This document shows positions 28,395 through 36,372 of a stretch of DNA of 64,000 bases, one piece after another. The notes beneath the pieces are model-generated. The model saw only the letters and a program-made list of their open reading frames with translations, ran no database searches and had not been told where the DNA came from. Each line of letters opens with the position of its first letter. Position 1 is the stretch's first letter. The position numbers and the translations under genes were made by a program. Source of the stretch: Blastocatellia bacterium (lineage in GTDB: Bacteria > Acidobacteriota > Blastocatellia > Pyrinomonadales > Pyrinomonadaceae); the NCBI GenBank assembly GCA_016789265.1, contig JAEUQK010000010.1:105630-169629 (forward strand), read 5' to 3'.

Positions 28395-29359
28395 TCCTCG
28401 TATTTGTCGAACATAAGAATTGCGTTTTGAACAAGACCTCACTCGAGGCGATCACGGCTGCACAGTCTATCGGGAAGGATCTTGGGCTGAACGTCGCCGC
28501 TGTTTTGCCGTGCGATAAAGATTGCGCATTGGCACAGGAGATCGCCGGATATGCGATCGAAAAAGTGATAGTTGCCAAAAACGAAAAGCTCGGAATATAT
28601 ACGCCGGATGCCTATGCCGATGCATTCGAACAGGTGATCAAAGCAACAAACCCGCAGTATGTTGTGATGTCTCACACATACCAGGTGCGCGATTTTGCAC
28701 CAAAGGTCGCTACAAGGTTTGGCCGGGAGGTCGTGGGCGATTGTATCCGCTATCGCGCGGAAGGCGGCAAACTCGTTCTTTCGCGACGTATCTTTCTTGG
28801 AAAGCTCGATGCCGATGTTACTGTTGGCGGCGACTCACCATACTTTGTAACGTTTCAGTCGGGAGCGTTTCGCGGTGACGCTGCAGAAAAGGGAAGTGCT
28901 TCCGTAGAGACGATCGATGTTGCCGTCGGGGAAGTTCGAATGACGGCTGAAGAGCCATTCCAGGAGGCAAAGGCTTCGGTCGATCTTACGAAATCGGAGG
29001 TCATCGTTGCCATCGGCCGCGGCATCAAGTCGCAGGAGAACATCGCCGTCGCCCAGGCATTGGCGGATGTGCTTGGCGCCGATCTTGCGGCATCGCGTCC
29101 GATCTGCGACAGCGAATGGCTGCCGATCGATCGTCAGATCGGTTCATCAGGCCAGACCGTCGCTCCCAAGCTCTATATCGCTCTCGGCATCTCCGGTGCC
29201 ATCCAGCACATCGTCGGGATGAAGAATGCCGGCACCATCGTCGCGATCAACAAGGACTCCGAAGCACCGATCTTCGACATCGCTGATTACGGCATTGTCG
29301 GCGACCTTTTCGAGGCCGTGCCCGTCCTGATCGAAGAGATCAAGAAGGCAAAGGCCTGA
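28391..29359 (+). CDS. etfA: Electron transfer flavoprotein subunit alpha
   Basis: This 322-residue protein has the EtfA C-terminal FAD domain: [69 protein letters not shown] and [16 protein letters not shown], at about residues 190-310. It holds the redox-active FAD of the EtfAB heterodimer. Its start overlaps the etfB stop (ATGA), consistent with equimolar synthesis. A weak terminator hairpin follows at 29383-29416. Confidence 0.96.
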   Translation: MILVFVEHKNCVLNKTSLEAITAAQSIGKDLGLNVAAVLPCDKDCALAQEIAGYAIEKVIVAKNEKLGIYTPDAYADAFEQVIKATNPQYVVMSHTYQVRDFAPKVATRFGREVVGDCIRYRAEGGKLVLSRRIFLGKLDADVTVGGDSPYFVTFQSGAFRGDAAEKGSASVETIDVAVGEVRMTAEEPFQEAKASVDLTKSEVIVAIGRGIKSQENIAVAQALADVLGADLAASRPICDSEWLPIDRQIGSSGQTVAPKLYIALGISGAIQHIVGMKNAGTIVAINKDSEAPIFDIADYGIVGDLFEAVPVLIEEIKKAKA

Positions 29360-29382
29360 AATTTTGGCTGATTTGCTTATCA

Positions 29383-29416
29383 AAGGGCGAACCGTAGATC
29401 TCGGGACGCCCTGTTT
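29383..29416 (+). terminator. Candidate terminator after etfA
   Basis: AGGGCG (29383-29388) pairs with CGCCCT (29406-29411), 17-nt loop, followed by GTTTTT. The stem is short, so this is a modest candidate. It also faces the convergent SRPBCC gene. Confidence 0.5.
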
Positions 29417-29429
29417 TTATGTCTATCTC

Positions 29430-29930
29430 TCAGACGTTTGCCGATGAGGCGGCTGCTCTGGCAAGTATGTTATCGAGTTTCTCATATCCCTCAGTAACGC
29501 CGCGTTCCATACCGGATTGGATCATTCCGTCGCGGTCTGCGACCGAAAAGAACACAGATTGGTGTACTAGTCTGCAGCGATTTTTCGATAATTCCTCAAA
29601 TACCGTTTTGCCCATTATCACGTGGCCGCGTTCGGGCAGGCCGTCGAATTCGAACGTGCCGATGATGCGTTCGTTCTGCAGTACTTCGTGATAGACACCG
29701 AAGAACCGATAGCTGTGTCCGCCACGCGTATGCGTGAATTCGAAGGCACCGCCGTCGAAGGCATCGAGTTTCTGAACCGACATTTCCAGGTCGTTTGGTC
29801 CGACCCATTGACAGTACTGGTCCGGATCGGTGTGTGCCTTGAAGACGAGTTCGCGGGGCGCGTCGAATTCGCGTGTTATGAAGAGGTCCTGTTTGTTAGG
29901 TTCAGCGGTCACTATCGTTTTGTTTGCCAT
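29430..29930 (-). CDS. SRPBCC/AHSA1-domain protein
   Basis: This 166-residue protein has the Activator of Hsp90 ATPase homologue 1-like (SRPBCC) fold: LFITREFDAPRELVFKAHTDPDQYCQWVGP at residues 15-44, then ...YRFFGVYHEVLQNERIIGTFEFDG and a final GVTEGYEKLDNIL helix. Such proteins bind hydrophobic ligands in a deep cavity. The pairing with an ArsR-type regulator directly upstream on the same strand is a widespread two-gene unit of unknown ligand. The gap is about 100 nt and contains part of a palindromic repeat. Confidence 0.88.
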   Translation of the reverse strand: MANKTIVTAEPNKQDLFITREFDAPRELVFKAHTDPDQYCQWVGPNDLEMSVQKLDAFDGGAFEFTHTRGGHSYRFFGVYHEVLQNERIIGTFEFDGLPERGHVIMGKTVFEELSKNRCRLVHQSVFFSVADRDGMIQSGMERGVTEGYEKLDNILARAAASSANV

Positions 29931-30024
29931 TGAATTTCTCCTTTTGTAGTGCTTACGCCAGCGTAAGCCTTAGTTTAACCTTGTTCATTTCGCTCTGGCC
30001 GACTCGCGGGCTTTTTCAAAATGG

Positions 30025-30052
30025 CCGCCCGTTTACGCAGGCGGTTCTGACT
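30025..30052. repeat. REP-like palindrome overlapping the end of the arsR gene
   Basis: CCGCC (30025-30029) and GGCGG (30040-30044) form a hairpin, and the adjoining 16 nt (30037-30052) recur exactly, on the opposite strand, at 33724-33739 inside the YyaL gene. In arsR the element encodes the last residues SEPPA and part of the stop codon, so the protein C-terminus is repeat-derived. Confidence 0.65.
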
Positions 30053-30368
30053 CGGCCATTTGCTTTCTGAGCATCGCTTCCAACCGGTCGTGGCGGTCCT
30101 GCCAGTCTTTCGTGAAGATCTGGATCCACTTCTCGAGTTCTTTCATAGGTTCCGGATTTACATAATAAATACGTTTCTGCGCCCGTTTTTCCACACGGAC
30201 GAGGTTTGCCTGTTTCAGCACTTTTAGATGTTGGGAGATCGCCGGCGGCGACGTGCTGAAATTGTTGTAAATATCTGTGGCAGAGAGGCTCTTATTTGCA
30301 GCGAGCATCTCCATGATGTGTCGCCGTGTCGGTTCTGCAAGGGCCGTAAACGCGTCCATGTCCTCCAT
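30033..30368 (-). CDS. ArsR-family winged-helix repressor
   Basis: This 111-residue regulator has a winged helix at about 10-85: ALAEPTRRHIMEMLAANKSLSATDIY, then SPPAISQHLKVLKQANLVRVEKRAQKRIYYV. No metal-binding CVC motif is present, so it is not a classic arsenic sensor. It belongs to the group paired with SRPBCC proteins. A 12-bp perfect palindrome (30381-30392) just upstream is a likely autoregulatory operator. ATG 30368 and ATG 30359 are both possible starts. The C-terminal SEPPA is encoded by a REP-like repeat. Confidence 0.9.
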   Translation of the reverse strand: MEDMDAFTALAEPTRRHIMEMLAANKSLSATDIYNNFSTSPPAISQHLKVLKQANLVRVEKRAQKRIYYVNPEPMKELEKWIQIFTKDWQDRHDRLEAMLRKQMAESEPPA

Positions 30369-30380
30369 AATAAAGTAAAC

Positions 30381-30392
30381 ACTTAATTAAGT
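30381..30392. promoter_or_regulatory. Candidate ArsR operator
   Basis: ACTTAATTAAGT is a perfect 12-bp palindrome 13 bp before the arsR start codon at 30368. Short AT-rich palindromes of this kind are typical for winged-helix ArsR repressors, so negative autoregulation of the ArsR/SRPBCC unit is likely. Confidence 0.55.
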
Positions 30393-30499
30393 CAAGGCGA
30401 AAATACATAGCTCCTAAAAAGCCGCGAATTGCGCAAAGGACCTTCGGTCGATTCCCTTGTTCAATCGCGGCAAGTTTTGCCGGACAAATTTAGCGCGAA

Positions 30500-31861
30500 T
30501 TAATGGATCGATTCGGCAACGGCTTGGTCGAAAATTTCGAGAGCCACGTCGACATGCTCCTTTGTGAGAATGAGCGGCGGTGACCATCGGATACTGTTGC
30601 TTCCACAGCCGAGGATGATAAGGCCTTTTTCAAAGCAGGCGATTTCGACGCGGTCGCGGAGATCTGCATCAGCAGCGTGCGGATCATCGCCCGAACCCTT
30701 TACGAACTCGACGCCGAGCATCATTCCGTAGCCGCGTACATCGCCGATCACGGAATATTTTTCTTTGAGCTTATTCAGTCCTGCTTCGAGATAAGCCCCG
30801 ACGTTCCTGGAGTTTTCTACCAATCCGCCTTCAAGGAGTTCGATAGTTTTCAACGCAGCTGTAAGGGCCACCGGATTTCCGCCAAAGGTCGATGCGTGAG
30901 CTCCTTTATGCCAGTCCATAATGTCTGCACGCGCGGTACAAGCCCCGATCGGCATCCCCGAGCCGAGTCCTTTCGCCATACAAACGATGTCGGCTTTTAC
31001 TCCTTCATGATGATCGAGGGCGAACATCTTGCCTGTGCGGCCCATACCGGACTGCACTTCGTCGACGATCAGCATAATGCCGTGCTCGTCGCAGATGCGT
31101 CTGAGTTCTTTGACGAAGACGGTCGGAGCCGGAACATATCCGCCCTCGCCCTGAACGACCTCAAGGATGATACCGGCGACCTCTTCTGGGGGCGTAGTCG
31201 TCTGGAACACCTTGTTGAGCCAGGTGAGCACGTCACAGCTTACGGTTCCTTCGTCGGTCGCCTGATCAGTGATGAAATGTCGGAATTTGTTCGGATACGG
31301 AATGTGGACCACGTCGAGCGGCTGACGCATGAAGCCAAGTCGCTGAGCTTTTTTCGAACTCGTCAGCGAAAGGGCTCCGAGCGTACGGCCGTGGAATGAG
31401 CTTTGGAACGCGATGAACTTTTGCCTACGAGTGTGATACATCGCCAGTTTGAGTGCGGTCTCGATCGCCTCTGCTCCGGAGTTGGCAAAGTGCGTTTTGG
31501 TCGGTCCGTCGATTGGTACTATTTCATTGAGTTTCTTACCCAGTTCGGGCATGTGGCGGTAATAGAAATCGGTGCCGCAGAGATGGATCAGTTCGCTGAC
31601 CTGTTTTTGGATGGCTGCCACGACTTCCGGGTGGCAGTGTCCGGTCGAACACACGGCAACGCCCGCGTTGCAATCCAGAAATACGTTGCCGTCAGGGTCA
31701 GTGATCCAAACGCCCTGTGCGTGGTCGGCGACAAGTTTATAATCGGGCCGCGGATAGCTCGGTGTCACGTACTGAGCGTCGGCATTGATGATCTCGAGGG
31801 ACTTCGGTCCCGGGAGTGCGGTCTTTATCGACGGCTTTTGAAGTTCTTGTGTCGGTGTCAT
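30500..31861 (-). CDS. Class III PLP-dependent aminotransferase (GABA/acetylornithine family)
   Basis: This 453-residue enzyme shows LDCNAGVAVCSTGHCHPEVV (residues about 60-80), HFANSGAEAIETALKLA, AFQSSFHGRTLGALSLT, LIVDEVQSGMGRTGKMFALDHH and the PLP lysine in MAKGLGSGMPIGACTARADI (near residue 285). Members move an omega-amino group from substrates such as 4-aminobutyrate, lysine or ornithine to 2-oxoglutarate. The N-terminal TPSYPRPDYKLVADHAQGVWITD extension fits the acetyl-ornithine/4-aminobutyrate subgroup. The substrate cannot be fixed from context, as no pathway genes adjoin it. A cloverleaf repeat lies 20 nt upstream of its start. Confidence 0.9.
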   Translation of the reverse strand: MTPTQELQKPSIKTALPGPKSLEIINADAQYVTPSYPRPDYKLVADHAQGVWITDPDGNVFLDCNAGVAVCSTGHCHPEVVAAIQKQVSELIHLCGTDFYYRHMPELGKKLNEIVPIDGPTKTHFANSGAEAIETALKLAMYHTRRQKFIAFQSSFHGRTLGALSLTSSKKAQRLGFMRQPLDVVHIPYPNKFRHFITDQATDEGTVSCDVLTWLNKVFQTTTPPEEVAGIILEVVQGEGGYVPAPTVFVKELRRICDEHGIMLIVDEVQSGMGRTGKMFALDHHEGVKADIVCMAKGLGSGMPIGACTARADIMDWHKGAHASTFGGNPVALTAALKTIELLEGGLVENSRNVGAYLEAGLNKLKEKYSVIGDVRGYGMMLGVEFVKGSGDDPHAADADLRDRVEIACFEKGLIILGCGSNSIRWSPPLILTKEHVDVALEIFDQAVAESIH

Positions 31862-31880
31862 TGTCTTTCTCCTTCTGTTA

Positions 31881-31938
31881 AGAGTGCGCGATCTATCGCG
31901 TAATGGCTTGATAAGAAACGAGCCGAAGCTCGCACTCT
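31881..31938. repeat. Cloverleaf-shaped extragenic palindrome, copy 2
   Basis: Outer arms AGAGTGCG (31881-31888) and CGCACTCT (31931-31938) match copy 1 at 26231. The first inner hairpin CGCG-ATCTAT-CGCG (31887-31900) differs by one base in the loop. The second inner hairpin differs in sequence but keeps pairing (GGCTTG 31905-31910 with CGAGCC 31919-31924). It lies in the 300-bp gap upstream of the aminotransferase. The rest of that gap (31939-32165) shows nothing I would call coding. Confidence 0.8.
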
Positions 31939-32165
31939 GAAAGAATTGGAGAAATTAATCGCCGCCAAATAGGTTGGCGCGTTTTGCGGCAGGACGAAGC
32001 TTTGCAATGCAACGCGGGGTCATACGATATGGGTAATATATCCCAACGCGGTCAGAAATGGAAGAACAGGAGAGGCCGAAGCCTGAAACACGAAATCCAG
32101 GTGAGACTTCGAACTTTGAAAGATCTGTGGCAAAATAGCGGCAACCCAAACTCAAACAAAAATCT

Positions 32166-32654
32166 ATGGCTTTCTTATACGATGTGTCGTTTCGTGTATC
32201 TTCCGATGTACGCAGGAATCAACCCTACTTTGCGTCAGATATGGACTACCTGCATAAAACGCTCAACTCGATACTCACGCGAATATCAACCGCGCCATTC
32301 ATTACAGAAGAGGGCCGATTGTACACCAAGGTCCCAAAGAAATTGAGCGGAGTGCGGGGTGACCTGAAACGTGATTACGGGAAGATCTGGGACGATGTGA
32401 TCGTCGTGTACGACGGGCCTGCGTACGGAGCAACGGCTAACCACCGTGATCTGGTGATCACGTTCGGCGAGTTCTTTACTAAGCCGCAGCCCGAGCTGAT
32501 CCTGGAGAAGGTGCTTTGGCATGAGTTGCTGCATCTGCTCCTTGACGATGAGCATAGGAACAACCACCACGTTAAGATCGACCGCATCATCCGCCGCGGA
32601 CTTAAGCTTCCTGGCGACCCGAACCCGCTTGGAACGGTCGGTATGGCATGCTGA
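32166..32654 (+). CDS. Putative zinc metallopeptidase with HELLH motif
   Basis: This 162-residue protein has no signal peptide. A zincin-type motif HELLH is in VLWHELLHLLLDDEHRNNHH at about residues 120-140, and further His residues after it could complete the metal site. The N-terminal part contains DYLHKTLNSIL and VRGDLKRDYGKIWDDVIVVYDG, which I cannot assign. SprT-like or other minimal metallopeptidases have similar sizes, but the family is not certain. It stands alone upstream of the YyaL-like gene with about 195 nt between them. Confidence 0.6.
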   Translation: MAFLYDVSFRVSSDVRRNQPYFASDMDYLHKTLNSILTRISTAPFITEEGRLYTKVPKKLSGVRGDLKRDYGKIWDDVIVVYDGPAYGATANHRDLVITFGEFFTKPQPELILEKVLWHELLHLLLDDEHRNNHHVKIDRIIRRGLKLPGDPNPLGTVGMAC

Positions 32655-32849
32655 CAGTGTCGACCACCTGGTGAAATAGAAACAACGAAAAATTGGGAGA
32701 AGTAATAGCTCCCGTTTGAACACCAAACCCATTATTGCAAGCTTTCCCCAAGACCAGCATTTTCGCAACTTGCAGTTATTTTGCACCCAGGACTTACGAA
32801 CGTGTATAGGTCGCGTCTGGGTAGTTCTTCAGGTTAATATCAACGATAT

Positions 32850-34988
32850 ATGCAGGCTTCAAAGAAGTATACAAACAAGCTGATAAACGAATCTTCGCCA
32901 TATTTGCTCCAGCATGCGCATAATCCGGTCGATTGGTATCCGTGGGGCGAAGAGGCGTTTGAGCGGGCCAGGGCGGAAGATAAGCCGCTGCTTGTGAGCA
33001 TCGGGTATTCGGCGTGTCATTGGTGCCATGTGATGGAACACGAATCGTTTGAGGACGAAAAGATCGCCGCTATACAAAACGAGCATTTCATTAATATCAA
33101 GGTCGATATGGAAGAACGGCCGGACGTCGATCAGATCTACATGAACTTCGTGCAGTTGACGACCGGCCGCGGCGGATGGCCGATGAACGTCTTTATCACG
33201 CCGGACAAATTGCCGTTCTTTGGCGGAACGTATTTTCCGCCGACCCAGCGTTACAACATGCCGTCTTGGCCGCAGATACTGATGAGCATTGCCGAGGCAT
33301 GGGACACGAAACGTGATGAGCTTCTGCATTCTGCGAACGATATTCTGGGTGAACTGCGGCGATTGAGCGTGACCGATTTTTCTTCGGCTGGTATCGATCA
33401 CGAACTTTCCGATCTTGCGTACAGAAGTTTCGTTAAGTCGTTCGATGCGAAGAACGGCGGCTTCGGCGGAGCACCGAAATTTCCGGCGGCCATGGCGATG
33501 GAATTTCTGCTGCGGTATTGGAAACGGACCGGCGATTTCGGCGCGCTCGAAATGGTGAGAAAGACCGCCGAAACGATGGCCAAGGGTGGAATATACGATC
33601 AGCTCGGCGGCGGGTTTCATCGTTACGCTGTCGATCCGATCTGGCTCGTTCCACATTTCGAAAAGATGCTGTACGACAATGCTCAATTGATCCGCGTATT
33701 TCTACATTTGTATCAGATCGCGAAGTCAGAACCGCCTGCATCAGTGGGACGTCAGAATGTTGGTGATTCGATCGGATCATCGGCGAACCGGCCTGCCGCT
33801 AACGCCGCGGGTTCTGAGAGCGAGTTTTTTAAGCGGGTCGCCATCGAAACATTGGAATATGTGCGGAGGGAGATGACGGATACGAGCGGCGCGTTCTATT
33901 CGACTCAGGATGCCGACAGCGAAGGTCACGAAGGTAAGTTCTTTGTGTGGACGCCGGAGGAGATCGCAGAAGTTCTCGGGGAAGAAGATGCGAAAAAGTT
34001 CTGCGCATTTTACGACGTGACGGCCGAAGGGAATTTTGAGGGGAAGAACATCCTAAACAGTGGACAGCGGGCAGTGGACAGTGGACAGTTGGCTTCCTGG
34101 AAAAAAGCAGTCTTTGAAAGCCGTGAGGGCCGCATCAAGCCCTTTCGCGATGAGAAGGTTTTGACCGCCTGGAACGGCTTGATGCTGGCGGCGTTTGCGG
34201 AAGCGGCAGTGGTGCTTGATAACGAAGAGTATCTGGATGTTGCGAAAGAGAATGCCGAGTTCTTGTTGAGAGAGATGGTGGTAAACGAGAATGAAGGCGC
34301 AAGCGGCATGGCAAGGGGGGATGCTTGCCGGTCAAGTCGGGTGCTCCGGACATGGAAGGACGGCAAGGCGAAGCTGAACGGGTACATTGAGGATTATGCA
34401 AATCTGGCTGATGGTTTGATCGAGCTTCATCAGGCCTGCGGAGATTCGAAATATCTGCACGCTGCAAAGGAACTTGCCGATGCCATGATCACCGAGTTTT
34501 GGGACGAAGAAAACGGCGGCTTCTTTTTCACTTCGAACGATCATGAGGAACTGATAGTCCGGAACAAGGACTTTTTCGATAACGCGACGCCGTCCGGCAA
34601 TTCGGTGGCTGCGGACGTCCTCCTCAAATTAGCCAAGTTTTATGGTGAAGAGAAATACAAACGGTTCGCGTCAACGGTGCTTCGGTTGGCAGCGTCGCAG
34701 ATCAGGCGTTTTCCAAGCGGCTTTGGTCGTATGTTGAGCGTGGTCGAGTTCCAGTTAGCTAACGTGAAAGAGATCGCGATAGTCGGCGAAAAGGGCAGCG
34801 ATCTTGAAAGGGAGATATGGTCAGAGTATCGGCCATTCAAGCTGGTGACGGTCGGCCCCGAGGGCTCGGATGTACCGTTATTGACCGATCGGGTGACCAT
34901 CGATGGAAAAACCACGGCTTATGTTTGCGAGAACTTTGTGTGTCAGAGGCCGGTGACCGAAGTGAGGGATCTAGTGGAATTGCTGTGA
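32850..34988 (+). CDS. YyaL/SSP411-like protein: thioredoxin-like plus glycosidase-like domains
   Basis: This 712-residue protein opens with the DUF255 thioredoxin-like domain: [20 protein letters not shown] and [20 protein letters not shown] with CxxC near residues 55-58. [24 protein letters not shown] follows. The rest resembles an (alpha/alpha)6 barrel: [47 protein letters not shown] and [21 protein letters not shown]. It may be a redox-linked enzyme or chaperone. Function in bacteria is unknown. Three segments absent from the family pattern look repeat-derived: about 33724-33823 (SEPPA), 34058-34092 (heptamers) and about 34290-34345. Confidence 0.88.
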   Translation: MQASKKYTNKLINESSPYLLQHAHNPVDWYPWGEEAFERARAEDKPLLVSIGYSACHWCHVMEHESFEDEKIAAIQNEHFINIKVDMEERPDVDQIYMNFVQLTTGRGGWPMNVFITPDKLPFFGGTYFPPTQRYNMPSWPQILMSIAEAWDTKRDELLHSANDILGELRRLSVTDFSSAGIDHELSDLAYRSFVKSFDAKNGGFGGAPKFPAAMAMEFLLRYWKRTGDFGALEMVRKTAETMAKGGIYDQLGGGFHRYAVDPIWLVPHFEKMLYDNAQLIRVFLHLYQIAKSEPPASVGRQNVGDSIGSSANRPAANAAGSESEFFKRVAIETLEYVRREMTDTSGAFYSTQDADSEGHEGKFFVWTPEEIAEVLGEEDAKKFCAFYDVTAEGNFEGKNILNSGQRAVDSGQLASWKKAVFESREGRIKPFRDEKVLTAWNGLMLAAFAEAAVVLDNEEYLDVAKENAEFLLREMVVNENEGASGMARGDACRSSRVLRTWKDGKAKLNGYIEDYANLADGLIELHQACGDSKYLHAAKELADAMITEFWDEENGGFFFTSNDHEELIVRNKDFFDNATPSGNSVAADVLLKLAKFYGEEKYKRFASTVLRLAASQIRRFPSGFGRMLSVVEFQLANVKEIAIVGEKGSDLEREIWSEYRPFKLVTVGPEGSDVPLLTDRVTIDGKTTAYVCENFVCQRPVTEVRDLVELL
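33724..33739 (+). repeat. REP-derived 16-mer inside the YyaL coding region
   Basis: AGTCAGAACCGCCTGC here is the exact reverse complement of 30037-30052 at the end of arsR. It starts a stretch of about 33 residues that does not fit the protein family. The reading frame is kept and it encodes SEPPA, as it does in arsR. Confidence 0.6.
34058..34092 (+). repeat. Five tandem heptanucleotides inside the YyaL coding region
   Basis: The run is CAGTGGA, CAGCGGG, CAGTGGA, CAGTGGA, CAGTTGG, five units of 7 nt. It sits at the variable centre of the protein, between NILN and the conserved [12 protein letters not shown] block. This resembles the short tandem heptamers found in some bacterial genomes. Confidence 0.75.
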
Positions 34989-34992
34989 TAGA

Positions 34993-35024
34993 AAAAGCAC
35001 CCGCCGGTTATGGCAGGTGCTTTT
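34993..35024. terminator. Bidirectional terminator between YyaL gene and lipoprotein 1
   Basis: AAAAGCACC (34993-35001) pairs with GGTGCTTTT (35016-35024), with an inner GCC/GGC extension. A and T tails on both sides suit both strands, so it ends the YyaL transcript and the convergent lipoprotein transcript. Confidence 0.85.
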
Positions 35025-35046
35025 ACTGTTGACTTAAAAAGTCGAA

Positions 35047-35352
35047 CTATTTGTTTGCAGCCGGTTTGTTGGCAGCGTTTGCATTTGCGGCCGGAGCATT
35101 TGCAGCCGGTTTCATCGCGTTAGCAGCGTTTGCCGCGGCGTTAGCAGCCGTGTTGGCAGCATTAGCAGCCGTGTTGGCAGCCGTGCTGATCGCATTTGCA
35201 GCCGAGTTCATAGCGTTTGCGGCGGCATTCATAGCGTTTGCAGCGGCTTTGTTAGCGTTAGCAGCAGCGTTATTGGCCGTGCCGGCATCGCCGCAAGCCA
35301 TTCCAAGAGCACCGAGGGCCAAAAGGGCTGAAAGTGCAATTACTTTTTTCAT
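35047..35352 (-). CDS. Ala/Asn-rich small lipoprotein 1
   Basis: This 101-residue protein has a type II signal with lipobox LGMAC at residues 16-20 (Cys20 lipidated). The whole mature part is low-complexity with Ala, Asn, Met and Lys repeats of the form AANAAN. No folded domain is visible and the mature chain is likely extended or helical. A paralogue with the same signal lies at 35658. Both have a matching promoter and a leader of about 110 nt, so they look like duplicated expression units. The function is unknown: an outer-membrane tether, spacer or matrix component is possible. Confidence 0.8.
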   Translation of the reverse strand: MKKVIALSALLALGALGMACGDAGTANNAAANANKAAANAMNAAANAMNSAANAISTAANTAANAANTAANAAANAANAMKPAANAPAANANAANKPAANK

Positions 35353-35467
35353 TTAGATTCTTTCTCCTGTCTTCCTCAAAGATTAAGCTTAACTTTATTT
35401 TAACCGGAGAATCGCTGGTTAGGCGTTCTCGTCCCCCAAAATCTATTTGATTTTCGGAACATTGGAA

Positions 35468-35496
35468 ACTATATGCAGGAAAAGTGGCATAGTCAA
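35468..35496 (-). promoter_or_regulatory. Sigma70-type promoter of lipoprotein 1
   Basis: On the minus strand TTGACT (35496-35491), a 17-nt spacer and TATAGT (35473-35468) form a near-consensus promoter. The same arrangement, with the same flanking GGTTGACTA text, precedes lipoprotein 2. It would give a leader of about 110 nt. The rest of 35353-35657 contains the leader, upstream AT-rich tracts and the lipoprotein 2 terminator, with no other gene seen. Confidence 0.8.
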
Positions 35497-35601
35497 CCCC
35501 TAAAACGGTCAAAATCCAGATTTTTCTAAAAAATATTTTTGGCGAAATTGGGGTCGAATTTCCGGCAGATCAGTCCAGGTGATCAAATTGATAAGCGAAA
35601 C

Positions 35602-35635
35602 TAAAAAGGGCATCCGGTACATTGACCGAATGCCC
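35602..35635 (-). terminator. Intrinsic terminator of lipoprotein 2
   Basis: GGGCATCCGGT (35608-35618) pairs with ACCGAATGCCC (35625-35635) with one mismatch and a 6-nt loop. On the minus strand five T follow (35606-35602). It lies 22 nt past the lipoprotein 2 stop. Confidence 0.85.
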
Positions 35636-35657
35636 AAAATATTCAGCAGAAAGAAAA

Positions 35658-35960
35658 CTATTTCTTTTCTTCTTTCTTTTCTTCCGGCTTAGCGTTGCTG
35701 TTAGCAGCGGTCGTGTTGCCGGCCGGCTTGTTAGCAGCTGCGGTGTTCGAAGCGTTTGCGTTCGAAGCCGTTGCGTTGGTCGCATTGGTGTTAGCAGCCG
35801 GAGTTGCAGCCGGTGTAGCAGTTGCAGCAGCGTTGGTGTTGTTAGCCGTTGCATTGGTGTTGGTCTTGTTTGCAGCGTTGTTTGCCGGAGCAGCTTCACC
35901 GCAAGCCATTCCAAGAGCGCTGACAGCCATAAGGGTTGAAAGTGCAATTACTTTTTTCAT
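35658..35960 (-). CDS. Ala/Asn/Thr-rich small lipoprotein 2
   Basis: This 100-residue paralogue of lipoprotein 1 keeps the signal (MKKVIAL...ALGMACGEA, lipidated Cys20) but has a Thr-containing repeat (NATATPAATPAANTNA) and a charged tail KPEEKKEEKK. The signal peptide and leader are far better conserved than the mature region, so the mature part has diverged quickly or expands by slippage. The Lys/Glu tail could contact peptidoglycan or partner proteins. Function is unknown. Confidence 0.82.
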   Translation of the reverse strand: MKKVIALSTLMAVSALGMACGEAAPANNAANKTNTNATANNTNAAATATPAATPAANTNATNATASNANASNTAAANKPAGNTTAANSNAKPEEKKEEKK

Positions 35961-36072
35961 TCTAAAAACTATCTCCTGTCTTCTTCAAAGTTAAGTTAGC
36001 TTGATCTTTGCTGAGACTGTCTTTCTTCAGCCTCTTGCCCCGAAATTCAAGCGTGTTTCGAAGCAAACGATA

Positions 36073-36101
36073 ATACTAGGGATTGGCAACGGGGTAGTCA
36101 A
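36073..36101 (-). promoter_or_regulatory. Sigma70-type promoter of lipoprotein 2
   Basis: On the minus strand TTGACT (36101-36096), a 17-nt spacer and TAGTAT (36078-36073) give a near-consensus promoter about 107 nt before the ATG. Within the leaders, CTTTGARGAAGACAGGAGA is shared with lipoprotein 1 (35360-35381 and 35969-35990). The remaining 36102-36309 shows no gene. Confidence 0.78.
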
Positions 36102-36372
36102 CCCAAAAATCGCCAAAATCGAAGTTTTTTGAAGTTTTTTGAGTGGCCTTTTGGAGGCTGTTTTTCGGCGATCCGCGCATATTTGCGGGGAATACGATCA
36201 TATAGCTCGCCACGCGGCATTAACGGCGGGCTGTCGGCGGCAATTTTGAGGGTTGCTCCGCAGGATTAATAAGTATTGACGAACTCAAAGTGCAATCGCT
36301 ATCCTTAATGTGCGGGCAGTTCGAGCCCATCCTCCTAAGATCTCTTTTTCTCGTTTCGCCTTATCTCAAAAT

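Noticed and set aside
31955..32155. 66-codon minus-strand frame ending ANLFGGD
   Set aside because: No family recognised and no support from context. The gap text looks non-coding.
32795..32812. ATAGGTCGCG similarity to the reverse complement of the cloverleaf repeat arm
   Set aside because: Only 10 nt match and the outer arms are absent. Likely chance.
35051..35356. Plus-strand Ala/Leu-rich frame opposite lipoprotein 1
   Set aside because: It mirrors the low-complexity AAN repeats. The minus strand has a lipobox, promoter and terminator.
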